NCBI GenBank assembly: GCA_015231665.1
Contig: JADGBD010000118.1
Location: forward strand, 1 to 6,228
From: Gammaproteobacteria bacterium
GTDB lineage: Bacteria; Pseudomonadota; Gammaproteobacteria; Chromatiales; Chromatiaceae
Reading direction: 5' to 3'
DNA: 6,228 bases
Shown here in pieces: positions 1 to 6,228 of the stretch (position 1 is its first letter; each line of letters begins with the position of its first letter). The notes beneath the pieces were generated by a model. The model was not told the DNA's origin. It ran no database searches and saw only the letters and a program-made list of their open reading frames with translations. The position numbers and the translations under genes were made by a program.

Positions 1-672
1 CTGACTGGCGGTATCTACTTTGGCCAGCCACGTGGCATCCGCACCCTGGATAACGGTGAGCGCCAGGGTTTCAACCCCCTGGTCTATGCCGAGCACGAGA
101 TCGAGCGCATCGTCCGCGTCGCCTGCGACATTGCCCGCAAGCGCGACGGCCGGGTCTGTTCGGTGGACAAGGCCAACGTGCTGGAATGCACCGAACTCTG
201 GCGCGAGGTGGCGACCCGGGTGGTGAGCCAGGACTATGCCGACATCCAACTCAGCCACATGTACGTGGACAACGCCGCCATGCAGTTGGTGAAGTGGCCC
301 AAGCAGTTCGATGTCATGGTCACCACCAACATGTTTGGCGACATCCTTTCCGATGCCGCCGCCATGCTCACGGGCTCCATCGGCATGCTGCCCTCGGCTT
401 CCCTGAACGCCGACGGCCGCGGCATGTACGAGCCGATCCACGGCTCGGCGCCGGACATCGCCGGCCAGGGCGTGGCCAATCCGCTGGCGACCATTCTCTC
501 GGTGGCGATGATGCTGCGCTACTCTCTAGACGAACCGGCTCTGGCCGAGCGCATCGAGCAGGCGGTCAACCAGGTGCTGGATCAGGGCCTGCGCACGCCG
601 GATATCCTGTCCGAGGGCATGACCCAAGTGAACTGCGCCGCCATGGGCGATGCGGTAGTGGCTTTTGTTTGA
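1..672 (+). CDS. leuB: 3-isopropylmalate dehydrogenase, 3' part (5' end outside window)
   Basis: LeuB oxidises and decarboxylates 3-isopropylmalate to 2-oxoisocaproate with NAD+, the third step of leucine synthesis, in the cytoplasm. Reading frame 1 is open from the first base to the TGA at 670-672, giving 223 residues. LeuB is usually about 360 residues, so roughly the first 137 lie upstream. The fragment opens with the family motif [12 protein letters not shown]. It then shows the catalytic lysine in VDKANVLE (fragment residue 57), the metal/substrate aspartates in HMYVDN (residue 90) and FGDILSD (residues 114 and 118), and the NAD-binding stretch [24 protein letters not shown], together with the leuB-asd neighbourhood, argues for isopropylmalate rather than isocitrate or tartrate dehydrogenase. 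The gene is followed by a long hairpin and then asd on the same strand. Nothing in the visible part looks damaged. Confidence 0.97.
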   Translation: MTGGIYFGQPRGIRTLDNGERQGFNPLVYAEHEIERIVRVACDIARKRDGRVCSVDKANVLECTELWREVATRVVSQDYADIQLSHMYVDNAAMQLVKWPKQFDVMVTTNMFGDILSDAAAMLTGSIGMLPSASLNADGRGMYEPIHGSAPDIAGQGVANPLATILSVAMMLRYSLDEPALAERIEQAVNQVLDQGLRTPDILSEGMTQVNCAAMGDAVVAFV

Positions 673-677
673 ATCTA

Positions 678-768
678 GGGACGCAGAGGACGCAAAGAAG
701 CGCAAAGCACGCGGAGGGTACTAAAAATTCTCTGCGTGCTTTGCGCTTCTTTGCGTCCTCTGCGTCCT
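678..768. repeat. Long near-perfect intergenic inverted repeat, copy 1
   Basis: Two 38-base arms, 679-716 and 730-767, are complementary at 37 positions, and the remaining pair (713:733) is a G-T wobble. A further G-T pair at 678:768 extends the stem. The loop is 13 bases (717-729). Each arm is itself built of four degenerate 9-base units of the form ACGCAGAGG, starting at 681, 690, 700 and 709. The element fills almost the whole leuB-asd gap: it begins 6 bases after the leuB stop and ends 7 bases before the asd ribosome binding site. As RNA it would form a very stable hairpin that could protect the leuB 3' end, reduce read-through or affect asd translation. It has only a weak T run (772-775) after the stem, so it is not a classical terminator. 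A related copy lies at 6104-6211. Confidence 0.93.
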
Positions 769-775
769 GACTTTT

Positions 776-780
776 GAGGT
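776..780 (+). promoter_or_regulatory. Ribosome binding site of asd
   Basis: GAGGT stands 7 bases before the ATG at 788, a good Shine-Dalgarno match at normal spacing. It fixes the asd start and lies just outside the base of the copy 1 hairpin, so it should stay single-stranded when the hairpin folds. Confidence 0.75.
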
Positions 781-787
781 TATCCAA

Positions 788-1903
788 ATGAAACGAGTAG
801 GTATTGTCGGTTGGCGTGGCATGGTGGGTTCGGTGCTGATGGAGCGCATGCTGGCCGAGAAGGACTTTGATCTGATCGAAGAACCGGTGTTCTTCACCAC
901 CTCCCAGCTGGGTCAGGCGGGGCCGGACATTGGCAAGCCGGTGGCGGCGCTGCAGGATGCCAACGACATCGAGGCGCTGAAGCAGATGGATGTGATCCTC
1001 AGCTGCCAGGGCGGCGATTATACCAAGGCGGTCTATGGTCCCCTGCGCGCTGCCGGCTGGGATGGCTAGTGGATCGACGCCGCTTCCAGCCTGCGCATGC
1101 AGGACGATGCCATCATCATCCTCGATCCGGTCAATCTGGATGTGATCAAGCAGGGGCTGAATCAGGGGATCAAGAGCTACATCGGCGGTAACTGCACCGT
1201 TAGCCTGATGCTGATGGCTTTAGGTGGCCTGTTCCGCGCCGACCTGGTGGAGTGGGTCACTGCCATGACCTATCAGGCGGCTTCCGGCGCCGGTGCCAAG
1301 AACATGCGCGAGTTGATCAGCCAGATGGGCCGGGTGCATGGCGCGGTGCAGACCGAGCTGGCCGATCCCGCCAGCGCTATCCTCGATATCGATCGCCAGG
1401 TGGCGGCCTGCTTGCGCGCCGATGACTTTCCCACCGACAACTTTGGCGCTCCCCTGGCAGGCAGCCTGATTCCTTGGATCGATGTCGCCCTGGAAAACGG
1501 TCAGAGCAAGGAAGAGTGGAAGGGCTTTGCCGAGACCAACAAAATCCTCGGCCGCAGCGACCGGCCCATTCCCATCGACGGCACCCGCGTGCGTATCGGC
1601 GCCATGCGCTGTCACAGCCAGGGACTGACGGTCAAGCTGAAGCAAGACGTGCCCCTGGACGAGATCGAAGGCCTGATTGCCGCCGCCAACGACTGGGTGC
1701 GGGTGATCCCCAACGACCGCGCCACCACGGTGCGTGAGCTCAGCCCGGCCCAGGTCACCGGCACCCTGCAGATTCCGGTGGGGCGGCTGCGCAAGATGAA
1801 CCTGGGGCCTGAGTATCTGAATGCCTTCACGGTCGGCGACCAGCTGCTCTGGGGCGCGGCCGAGCCCCTGCGGCGCATGCTGCGCCTGCTGCTGGAGTCC
1901 TGA
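788..1903 (+). CDS. asd: Aspartate-semialdehyde dehydrogenase, interrupted by one in-frame TAG
   Basis: Asd reduces beta-aspartyl phosphate to aspartate semialdehyde with NADPH. This is the branch point towards diaminopimelate/lysine, threonine and methionine, in the cytoplasm. From ATG 788 to TGA 1901-1903 the frame holds 371 codons, close to the roughly 367 of the E. coli-type enzyme, and resembles it along its whole length. Visible features are the NADP-binding loop GWRGMVG (residues 8-14), the catalytic Cys136 in [10 protein letters not shown], Gln163 in TYQAASGAG, the substrate arginine at 269, the catalytic His276 in RCHSQ, and the conserved end [14 protein letters not shown]. Codon 94 is TAG where the family reads tyrosine ([12 protein letters not shown]), and no other frame damage is visible. 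If TAG terminates, the product is a 93-residue fragment of the nucleotide-binding domain. Restart at ATG 1097 would lack that domain and has no clear ribosome binding site. The protein is probably made if the TAG is a sequence error or is suppressed; a recent null mutation is the alternative. Confidence 0.93.
1067..1069 (+). other. In-frame amber codon in asd (codon 94)
   Basis: The context GGC-TAG-TGG-ATC-GAC-GCC reads Gly-stop-Trp-Ile-Asp-Ala, where Asd proteins have Gly-Tyr-Trp-Ile-Asp-Ala. A single C or T to G change from TAC or TAT explains it. The frame continues unbroken and highly conserved for 277 further codons. The usg gene just downstream uses TAG as its own stop (2896-2898), and a second in-frame TAG follows five codons later, so general reassignment of TAG as a sense codon is unlikely. 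Confidence 0.95.
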
Positions 1904-1905
1904 GT

Positions 1906-2898
1906 TTGGCCCAGGGCATAGCACTGGCGGTGCTGGGTGCCGCCGGGCTCAACGGCGAAAACCTGCTGGGTCTGCTGGCCGAGAGCGGCCTGGCCTACAA
2001 AAGCCTGTTGCTGGTGGATGAGGATGCCTTTCTCGGGCGCAAGCTGGAGGTGGGCGACAAACTGCTGCCGCTGAGTTCTTACGCTCAGGTGGATTTTCAG
2101 GAGATCGATCTGGTGATTGCCTGCGAGCCCATCCCGGCCGAGCTGGTCAGCCAGATTGGCGAGCAGGGTGCCAGCCTGATCGCTCCCCAGGCCTGTCTCG
2201 CCGATGCGCTGACCGAGCCGGTGATTGCCGGGGTCAATCTGGAGCGTCAGGATCTCTACAAAGGCATGGCCCTGGGGGTACCCAATGCCCAAGCCACGGT
2301 GCTGGCGCGCTTGCTCGCGCCCCTGCAGGACGAGTTGGGCCTGATCGGGGTGCAGGCCAGCTGGACCCGCGCGGTCAGCCTGGATGGCCGCGGCGCCATC
2401 GAAACCCTGGCGGGGGAAACCGCACAACTGCTCAACGGCAAAAAACCCAAACCGAGCTTCTATGCCGAGCCCCTGGCGTTCAATTTGCTGGGGCTGGATG
2501 CTGCGGCCGAGGAGGCCGAATTTCGTCAACTCTGGTTCCAGCTCTGGGGTGATGATCGACTGCACCTGTCCATCAATACTGTCCTGGCGCCACTTTTTTT
2601 TGGTGATATAGTCAGCCTGTCGGTGGAAACCGAGCAGCCGACTGGGGTTGCGGAACTGGCCGAATTGCTTTGTTCAGCGGGGGGTTGCGAAACCCTTGAG
2701 GGTGCTGAAAAGTTGCTGAGTGCGGCCCAGACCAAGGAGACAGCCAGCATCTACCTGGCCCAGTTGCGCCAGATGGATACCGAGGGGCGGCGCTTCACCG
2801 GCCTGTTGGCGCTGGATAGCGGGCGGGCGGGGCTGGCGAGAAACTTCCTGGAGATTGCTGATAATTTGGTAAAAAAGCTATTTATCAGCTATAGTTAG
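1906..2898 (+). CDS. usg: USG-1-type aspartate-semialdehyde dehydrogenase homologue, probably non-catalytic
   Basis: This 330-residue protein has the two-domain layout of the semialdehyde dehydrogenase family. A dinucleotide-binding start, VLGAAGLNGENLL (residues 9-21), is followed by a dimerisation domain that includes ASWTRAVSLDGRGAIETL (151-168). The usual catalytic cysteine motif (PNCST) appears as PNAQA, with alanine at residue 128. The usual histidine of the GH motif appears to be Asp234 in FFGDIVSLSVET. It is therefore unlikely to be a working dehydrogenase, and its role is not known to me. The same kind of gene sits between asd and fimV in Pseudomonas. The start is TTG 1906, two bases after the asd TGA, with GGAG at 1894-1897 as ribosome binding site, which suggests translational coupling to asd. 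No ATG lies near the N-terminus. The gene ends with TAG in an AT-rich stretch. Confidence 0.88.
   Translation: MAQGIALAVLGAAGLNGENLLGLLAESGLAYKSLLLVDEDAFLGRKLEVGDKLLPLSSYAQVDFQEIDLVIACEPIPAELVSQIGEQGASLIAPQACLADALTEPVIAGVNLERQDLYKGMALGVPNAQATVLARLLAPLQDELGLIGVQASWTRAVSLDGRGAIETLAGETAQLLNGKKPKPSFYAEPLAFNLLGLDAAAEEAEFRQLWFQLWGDDRLHLSINTVLAPLFFGDIVSLSVETEQPTGVAELAELLCSAGGCETLEGAEKLLSAAQTKETASIYLAQLRQMDTEGRRFTGLLALDSGRAGLARNFLEIADNLVKKLFISYS
2857..2889. repeat. 8-bp perfect inverted repeat at the end of usg
   Basis: GCTGATAA (2857-2864) and TTATCAGC (2882-2889) are exact reverse complements separated by 17 bases, with half-site centres 25 bp apart. They lie in the last codons of usg and enclose the -35-like box of the possible fimV promoter. 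This could be an operator or a weak mRNA hairpin near the usg end. A T run follows only at 2904-2908, too far away for a standard terminator. Chance is also possible in a short AT-rich region. Confidence 0.4.
2866..2895 (+). promoter_or_regulatory. Possible sigma70 promoter for fimV
   Basis: TTGGTA (2866-2871, four of six matches to TTGACA) is followed after 18 bases by TATAGT (2890-2895, five of six matches to TATAAT). The boxes lie in an abrupt AT-rich dip in otherwise GC-rich DNA, at the 3' end of usg. Transcription from here would give fimV a leader of about 125 bases. The -35 box falls inside an 8-bp inverted repeat. This is a by-eye prediction. Confidence 0.35.
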
Positions 2899-3024
2899 CC
2901 AGAGTTTTTAATTTAGATTGTTCGATGAGAAGCGGTGCTTGATGGTCAAGGCCGCAGAATCACTCGCCATTCAATGGCATTTGCAACAGAAAACCAAATA
3001 CAACGGACGCAATGGGAGTTGGGC

Positions 3025-6000
3025 ATGATTCGTAAACCTATCCTCGCACTGGCAGTGGCCGCTGCCCTCAACCCCATGGGGGCCTTCGCCGTCGGGCTGG
3101 GTGATATTCAGCTAGGGTCTGCCCTCAATGAGGTGCTCAGCGCCCAGATCAGCCTGCACAAGGTGGAAGAGGGTGAGCTGGAAAGCTTGACGGTCTCCCT
3201 GGCTTCGGCGGAAGCCTTTGCCAAGGCCGGCCTGGAGCGGCCTTACTATCTCACCGACCTGCGCTTCAGCACCGAGCTAGGTGCCGATGGCAAGCCCCTG
3301 ATCAAGGTCAAGAGCCAGAATCCCATTCGTGAGCCTTTCCTCAATTTCCTCGTCGAGGTGAACTGGCCCAAGGGCAAGGTGATGCGAGAATTCACCCTGC
3401 TGCTAGACCCACCGACCAGCTTCAGACGGCGGCCGCCGGTGATTCAGGCAGCGCCCAGTCTGGCGCAGCCGATCCCGCTCGCGGTCAAGGCAGCGCCGCC
3501 GGCTTTTACCCAGGCCCCCGGTGAGGAATACCGGGTAGAGGCCAACGATACCCTCTGGAGCATTGCCAAGCGTTATCGGCCCGAAGGGGTTTCCATTCAA
3601 GAGATGGTCATGGCCATCTACCGCAACAACCCCCAGGCCTTCGCCCGCAACAACATGAATCTGCTGTTGGCCGGTCGAACCCTCTCCATCCCCAGCCAAA
3701 CGGCCCTTGCCGGTGGTAACGAGCAGGAGGCGCGGCAGGCATTCAAGGCCCAGCTGGCCGGCGGCCAGGCCGCGGATGAAGGCAGCGACCTGGGTCTGCA
3801 GGCCAGCCCGGAGCAACGGCCAACACCGATTGACGCCCGTGGCGACCTGGTGCCGCCGGAAAAACAGGTCGATCGGGTGGAAATTGTCACCGCCGCCGAG
3901 CAGAAGGCCGCTGAAAGTCAGGGTGGCTTTGAGCAAAACGCCATGTCGCGCCTGGAAAAGGACCTGATGCTGGCGCGCGAATTGAACGAAAAGGTCAATG
4001 CTGAGAACAATGAATTGCAGGGGCGCTTGCAACGGTTGGAATCTCAGCTGGCTGACCTGGAGCGCCTGCTGCGGCTGAAAAGCGATACCGCCGCCCAGGT
4101 GCAGGGACAGCTGGGGGATGCCCCGGAGCAGGAAGCGGTTGCCGCAGTGGAGCCGCCGCCGGCAGAGGAGCCAGCGCAGGAGCAGGCGCAGGAACAGGCG
4201 CCGGCCGAAATCGAGGCTGAAGCCAAACCGGCCGAAGAGGTTTACACCCCACCGGCGGAACAGACCGCTCAGCCTGAGTCAGAAACCAAACCGGAGGCCA
4301 AGCCGGAATCAACCCCAGAGCCAGCAGCAGAACCAGCATCAGCGCAGCAACCGGAGCCGAAGCCGGCCGCCAAGCCAGCCCCTGCGGCTGAGCCCGAGCT
4401 CGCCCAGGAGCCGGGCCTGCTGGACATGCTGTTTGCCAATCCCCTGCTGCTCGGTGGCGGCCTGGGTGCCATTCTGCTGTTGCTGATCTTGCTTCTGCTC
4501 AAGGCCAAGCGTGGCGGAACCGCAAAGAAGGATCAGGAAGCCCTGGAGGCCGTGGGTTTGACCGACACCGAGCAAGCCCCCAGTTACGAGGACGTGCTGG
4601 ATAAGGACACCGACCTGTCCACCATCGAATCCGAAGAGGAAGACGCCCCTCAATCCTCCCTGTTGCTGGACTTCACCCCCAGCGAGCTGGAGGGCCTGGG
4701 CGCCGATACCGAGGTGGACCCGGTATCCGAGGCCGATGTCTACGTCGCCTACGGCCGGCTCAACCAGGCAATAGATCTGCTGCGCGAAGGCATGGAGCGC
4801 AATCCCGAACGCAGCGACATCAAGATCAAGCTGCTGGAAGTCTTGCATGCCGCAGGCAACAAGGACGAATTCCTCCGCTCCGCGACCGAGTTCTCCAATC
4901 AGGGCTTGGCGCGGATGAATCCTGCTGGCTGGGCGCGGGTGGCGGTTCTGGGCAAGCAGATCGACGCTGAGCATCCCCTGTTCAGCGGCACGCCCACGGC
5001 AGAGGCTGATGAGCAGAGCCCTGATGCCCTCAGCGATCTGCAGCCAGAGCTGGAGGCTGCTGAACCCTCTATTGAGGCCATGCCGGTCGCTGAAGCGGCA
5101 GAGGCGAGCTTTGAGCTGGAACTGGCCAGCGAGACCGAAACATCGCTGGATGAAGAGATATCACTGGCCCCGGTGGCTGAAGTCGAGGCCGAATCCGAAC
5201 TGGCCGATGAGCTGATCAATCTGGATGATCTGGAGATTCCTGAGATCGAGTTGGATACCTATGCCAATATCGAGCCTGAGATCGAATCAAAGATCGAACT
5301 GGAACCGGACCTAGAGGCTGACCTGGACATCCAGGGCCTCGAAGCCAGTGCCCTGAGCGAACCCCTGGAGCACCAGGTGGGGCTGGATGAGGAAGAAATC
5401 CTGGGTCAGGACATCGAAAGTGCCGAATCCCTTGAGCCGGTGATCGATCTCTCCAGCAAGGAAGATCAAGAAGCCCTCCAGGCCATCGAAGCACTCACCG
5501 GCATCAACGAGGATGATCTGGAGCTGGGCGAGGGCATGTTCAGCGCTGCTAGCGATGCCTCCCTGGATGAGCTTGAGGCCGAGCTGGCCAAGGCCGCCGA
5601 GGCGCCCGATGCCAAGTCTGCCAAGCCCTCCAAGCCGGCATCGGTGGAAGAGCTGGAGTTGGAAGACAGCCTGGCGGAGCTGGATCAGAGCCTGGAAGCT
5701 GACAGCGCGGACATCGACCTGGAATCGGAACTGGCCGATCTGGATCTGGACCTGTCGGTGGATACCAGCGATGTGGATCTGGAGTCGGAACTGGCAGACC
5801 TGGACAAGGAGTTGGGCGTCGGCGGTGGACTGGATGATCTGGATCTGGATCAGGAACTGGCCGGGGTCGGCGAGCCGATGGCTGCAGCCAAGGGCCTGGG
5901 GGAGATGGACCTGCTCGCTGATGAAGACGAAGAAGACCAACTGCAGACCAAGCTGGAACTGGCCGAGGCCTATGTGGACATGGGTGACCCCGACGGCGGC

Positions 6001-6084
6001 CGCTCGATTCTGGAAGAGGTCCTCGCCGAAGGCACAGCCGAGCAAAAGGCCAAGGCCCAAGACATCCTCGCCAAGCTGGCGTAA
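3025..6084 (+). CDS. fimV: FimV/HubP family polar hub and type IV pilus assembly protein
   Basis: FimV proteins span the inner membrane, bind peptidoglycan and organise the cell pole. In Pseudomonas FimV is needed for type IV pilus secretin assembly and twitching, and the Vibrio homologue HubP recruits polar factors. This one has 1019 residues. It shows a signal peptide (1-22, ending GAFA), the conserved FimV N-terminal domain (about 23-128), a LysM domain (about 167-223, EYRVEANDTLWSIAKRY to AGRTLSIP), a coiled coil (about 306-352), a Pro/Ala/Glu-rich spacer (about 365-463), one membrane helix (about 471-492) followed by KAKR, and a long acidic cytoplasmic part with TPR-like helices (about 568-625) and the conserved FimV C-terminal motif (about 971-1019). 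I see no cysteine. The start is ATG 3025, with GGGAG at 3014-3018; it puts the signal peptide at the N-terminus. In-frame starts further upstream (GTG 2935, ATG 2974) would bury it. The 126-base gap from usg suggests separate transcription. Confidence 0.95.
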   Translation: MIRKPILALAVAAALNPMGAFAVGLGDIQLGSALNEVLSAQISLHKVEEGELESLTVSLASAEAFAKAGLERPYYLTDLRFSTELGADGKPLIKVKSQNPIREPFLNFLVEVNWPKGKVMREFTLLLDPPTSFRRRPPVIQAAPSLAQPIPLAVKAAPPAFTQAPGEEYRVEANDTLWSIAKRYRPEGVSIQEMVMAIYRNNPQAFARNNMNLLLAGRTLSIPSQTALAGGNEQEARQAFKAQLAGGQAADEGSDLGLQASPEQRPTPIDARGDLVPPEKQVDRVEIVTAAEQKAAESQGGFEQNAMSRLEKDLMLARELNEKVNAENNELQGRLQRLESQLADLERLLRLKSDTAAQVQGQLGDAPEQEAVAAVEPPPAEEPAQEQAQEQAPAEIEAEAKPAEEVYTPPAEQTAQPESETKPEAKPESTPEPAAEPASAQQPEPKPAAKPAPAAEPELAQEPGLLDMLFANPLLLGGGLGAILLLLILLLLKAKRGGTAKKDQEALEAVGLTDTEQAPSYEDVLDKDTDLSTIESEEEDAPQSSLLLDFTPSELEGLGADTEVDPVSEADVYVAYGRLNQAIDLLREGMERNPERSDIKIKLLEVLHAAGNKDEFLRSATEFSNQGLARMNPAGWARVAVLGKQIDAEHPLFSGTPTAEADEQSPDALSDLQPELEAAEPSIEAMPVAEAAEASFELELASETETSLDEEISLAPVAEVEAESELADELINLDDLEIPEIELDTYANIEPEIESKIELEPDLEADLDIQGLEASALSEPLEHQVGLDEEEILGQDIESAESLEPVIDLSSKEDQEALQAIEALTGINEDDLELGEGMFSAASDASLDELEAELAKAAEAPDAKSAKPSKPASVEELELEDSLAELDQSLEADSADIDLESELADLDLDLSVDTSDVDLESELADLDKELGVGGGLDDLDLDQELAGVGEPMAAAKGLGEMDLLADEDEEDQLQTKLELAEAYVDMGDPDGGRSILEEVLAEGTAEQKAKAQDILAKLA
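5710..5829 (+). repeat. Two tandem 60-bp units in the acidic tail of fimV
   Basis: Residues 896-915 and 916-935 of FimV form a 20-residue tandem duplication. Each copy carries the core VDLESELADLD or IDLESELADLD, and the similarity is visible in the DNA at a 60-base period (5721 onward against 5781 onward). Looser relatives (ELAD, LDDLDLD, LDQEL) occur around it. The acidic linker of FimV/HubP proteins is known to vary in length and repeat number, so this looks like a small recent expansion. Confidence 0.8.
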
Positions 6085-6103
6085 AGCGTATCTGTGTAAG
6101 TTG

Positions 6104-6211
6104 GGACGCAGAGGACGCGGAGAAGCGCAGAGCACGCAGAGTGTTGATTTTTTTCGTACAAACACATTTACAACTCTGCGATCTCTGCGCTTCTTTGCGC
6201 CCTCTGCGTCC
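6104..6211. repeat. Long intergenic inverted repeat, copy 2 (diverged)
   Basis: Arms 6104-6142 and 6173-6211 (39 bases each) match as reverse complements at 34 positions. Two of the five differences are G-T wobbles (6119:6196 and 6120:6195). The 30-base loop contains a run of seven T. The left arm is identical to that of copy 1 (679-716) at 34 of 38 positions. Relative to copy 1, the pair 705:741 (A-T) is G-C here (6130:6185), a compensated change. The element starts 20 bases after the fimV stop, so it again occupies a 3' intergenic position. No gene is visible between fimV and the window end. Confidence 0.9.
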
Positions 6212-6228
6212 AAATGGTCAGGTTAATC

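Noticed and set aside
679..767. CRISPR array or tRNA gene suggested by the repeated units
   Set aside because: The units are 9 bases long, abut without spacers and form one palindrome. There is no cloverleaf and no regular repeat-spacer pattern.
186..770. 194-codon plus-strand open frame overlapping leuB and the hairpin
   Set aside because: It is out of frame with well-conserved leuB, and its low-complexity translation shows no recognisable family.
1067..1069. Pyrrolysine or another programmed recoding at the asd TAG
   Set aside because: The position is a plain tyrosine in the family, no recoding element is evident by eye, and TAG also serves as the usg stop with another TAG soon after it. 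A base change or sequence error is simpler.
1097..1903. Separate gene starting at ATG 1097
   Set aside because: It is the in-frame C-terminal part of Asd after the amber codon. No convincing ribosome binding site precedes it, and it would lack the nucleotide-binding domain.
1612..2565. 317-codon open frame on the minus strand
   Set aside because: It lies antisense across asd and usg, both recognised, and its translation is rich in Gln and His as expected for a shadow of GC-rich coding DNA. No family is recognisable.
2935..3024. Longer fimV with a start at GTG 2935 or ATG 2974
   Set aside because: It would place up to 30 polar residues before a clear signal peptide. ATG 3025 has a good ribosome binding site and matches the start of known FimV proteins.
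5311..6213. 300-codon open frame on the minus strand
   Set aside because: It is antisense to the acidic repeat-rich tail of fimV. Its LQIQIQ-like low complexity mirrors the Asp/Leu/Glu repeats, and its start lies in the hairpin.

Overview
The window is a GC-rich stretch of a bacterial chromosome carrying four genes in one direction (+): the 3' part of leuB, then asd, an asd-like paralogue of the USG-1 type, and fimV. This order (leuB, asd, usg-like, fimV) is the conserved arrangement known from Pseudomonas and other gammaproteobacteria. The FimV has the classical architecture of that class, so the source is most likely a gammaproteobacterium with type IV pili or a FimV/HubP polar hub. I cannot name the genus from the sequence.

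Layout. Positions 1-672 hold the last 223 codons of leuB (leucine synthesis). Positions 678-768 hold a nearly perfect long hairpin, and the asd ribosome binding site lies just after it. Positions 788-1903 read as a complete Asd (lysine/DAP, threonine and methionine branch) except for one in-frame TAG at 1067-1069, where the family has tyrosine. The usg-like gene starts at a TTG two bases after the asd stop and runs to 2898. Its predicted protein lacks the catalytic Cys and, by eye, the catalytic His of the family. An AT-rich stretch around the end of usg holds a possible sigma70 promoter and an 8-bp inverted repeat. A 126-bp leader follows, then fimV (3025-6084), a 1019-residue inner-membrane polar/peptidoglycan-binding protein. 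After fimV, a second, more diverged copy of the same hairpin family occupies 6104-6211.

The first three genes look like a metabolic transcription unit for aspartate-family and leucine synthesis, with asd and usg very probably translationally coupled. FimV acts in cell-pole organisation and type IV pilus assembly and probably has its own promoter.

The gene content is ordinary housekeeping material. I do not see a new defence, mobile or biosynthetic system. The points that deserve a second look are the amber codon inside an otherwise intact essential gene, and the two related intergenic hairpins, which bracket the asd-usg-fimV block and show one compensated base pair.
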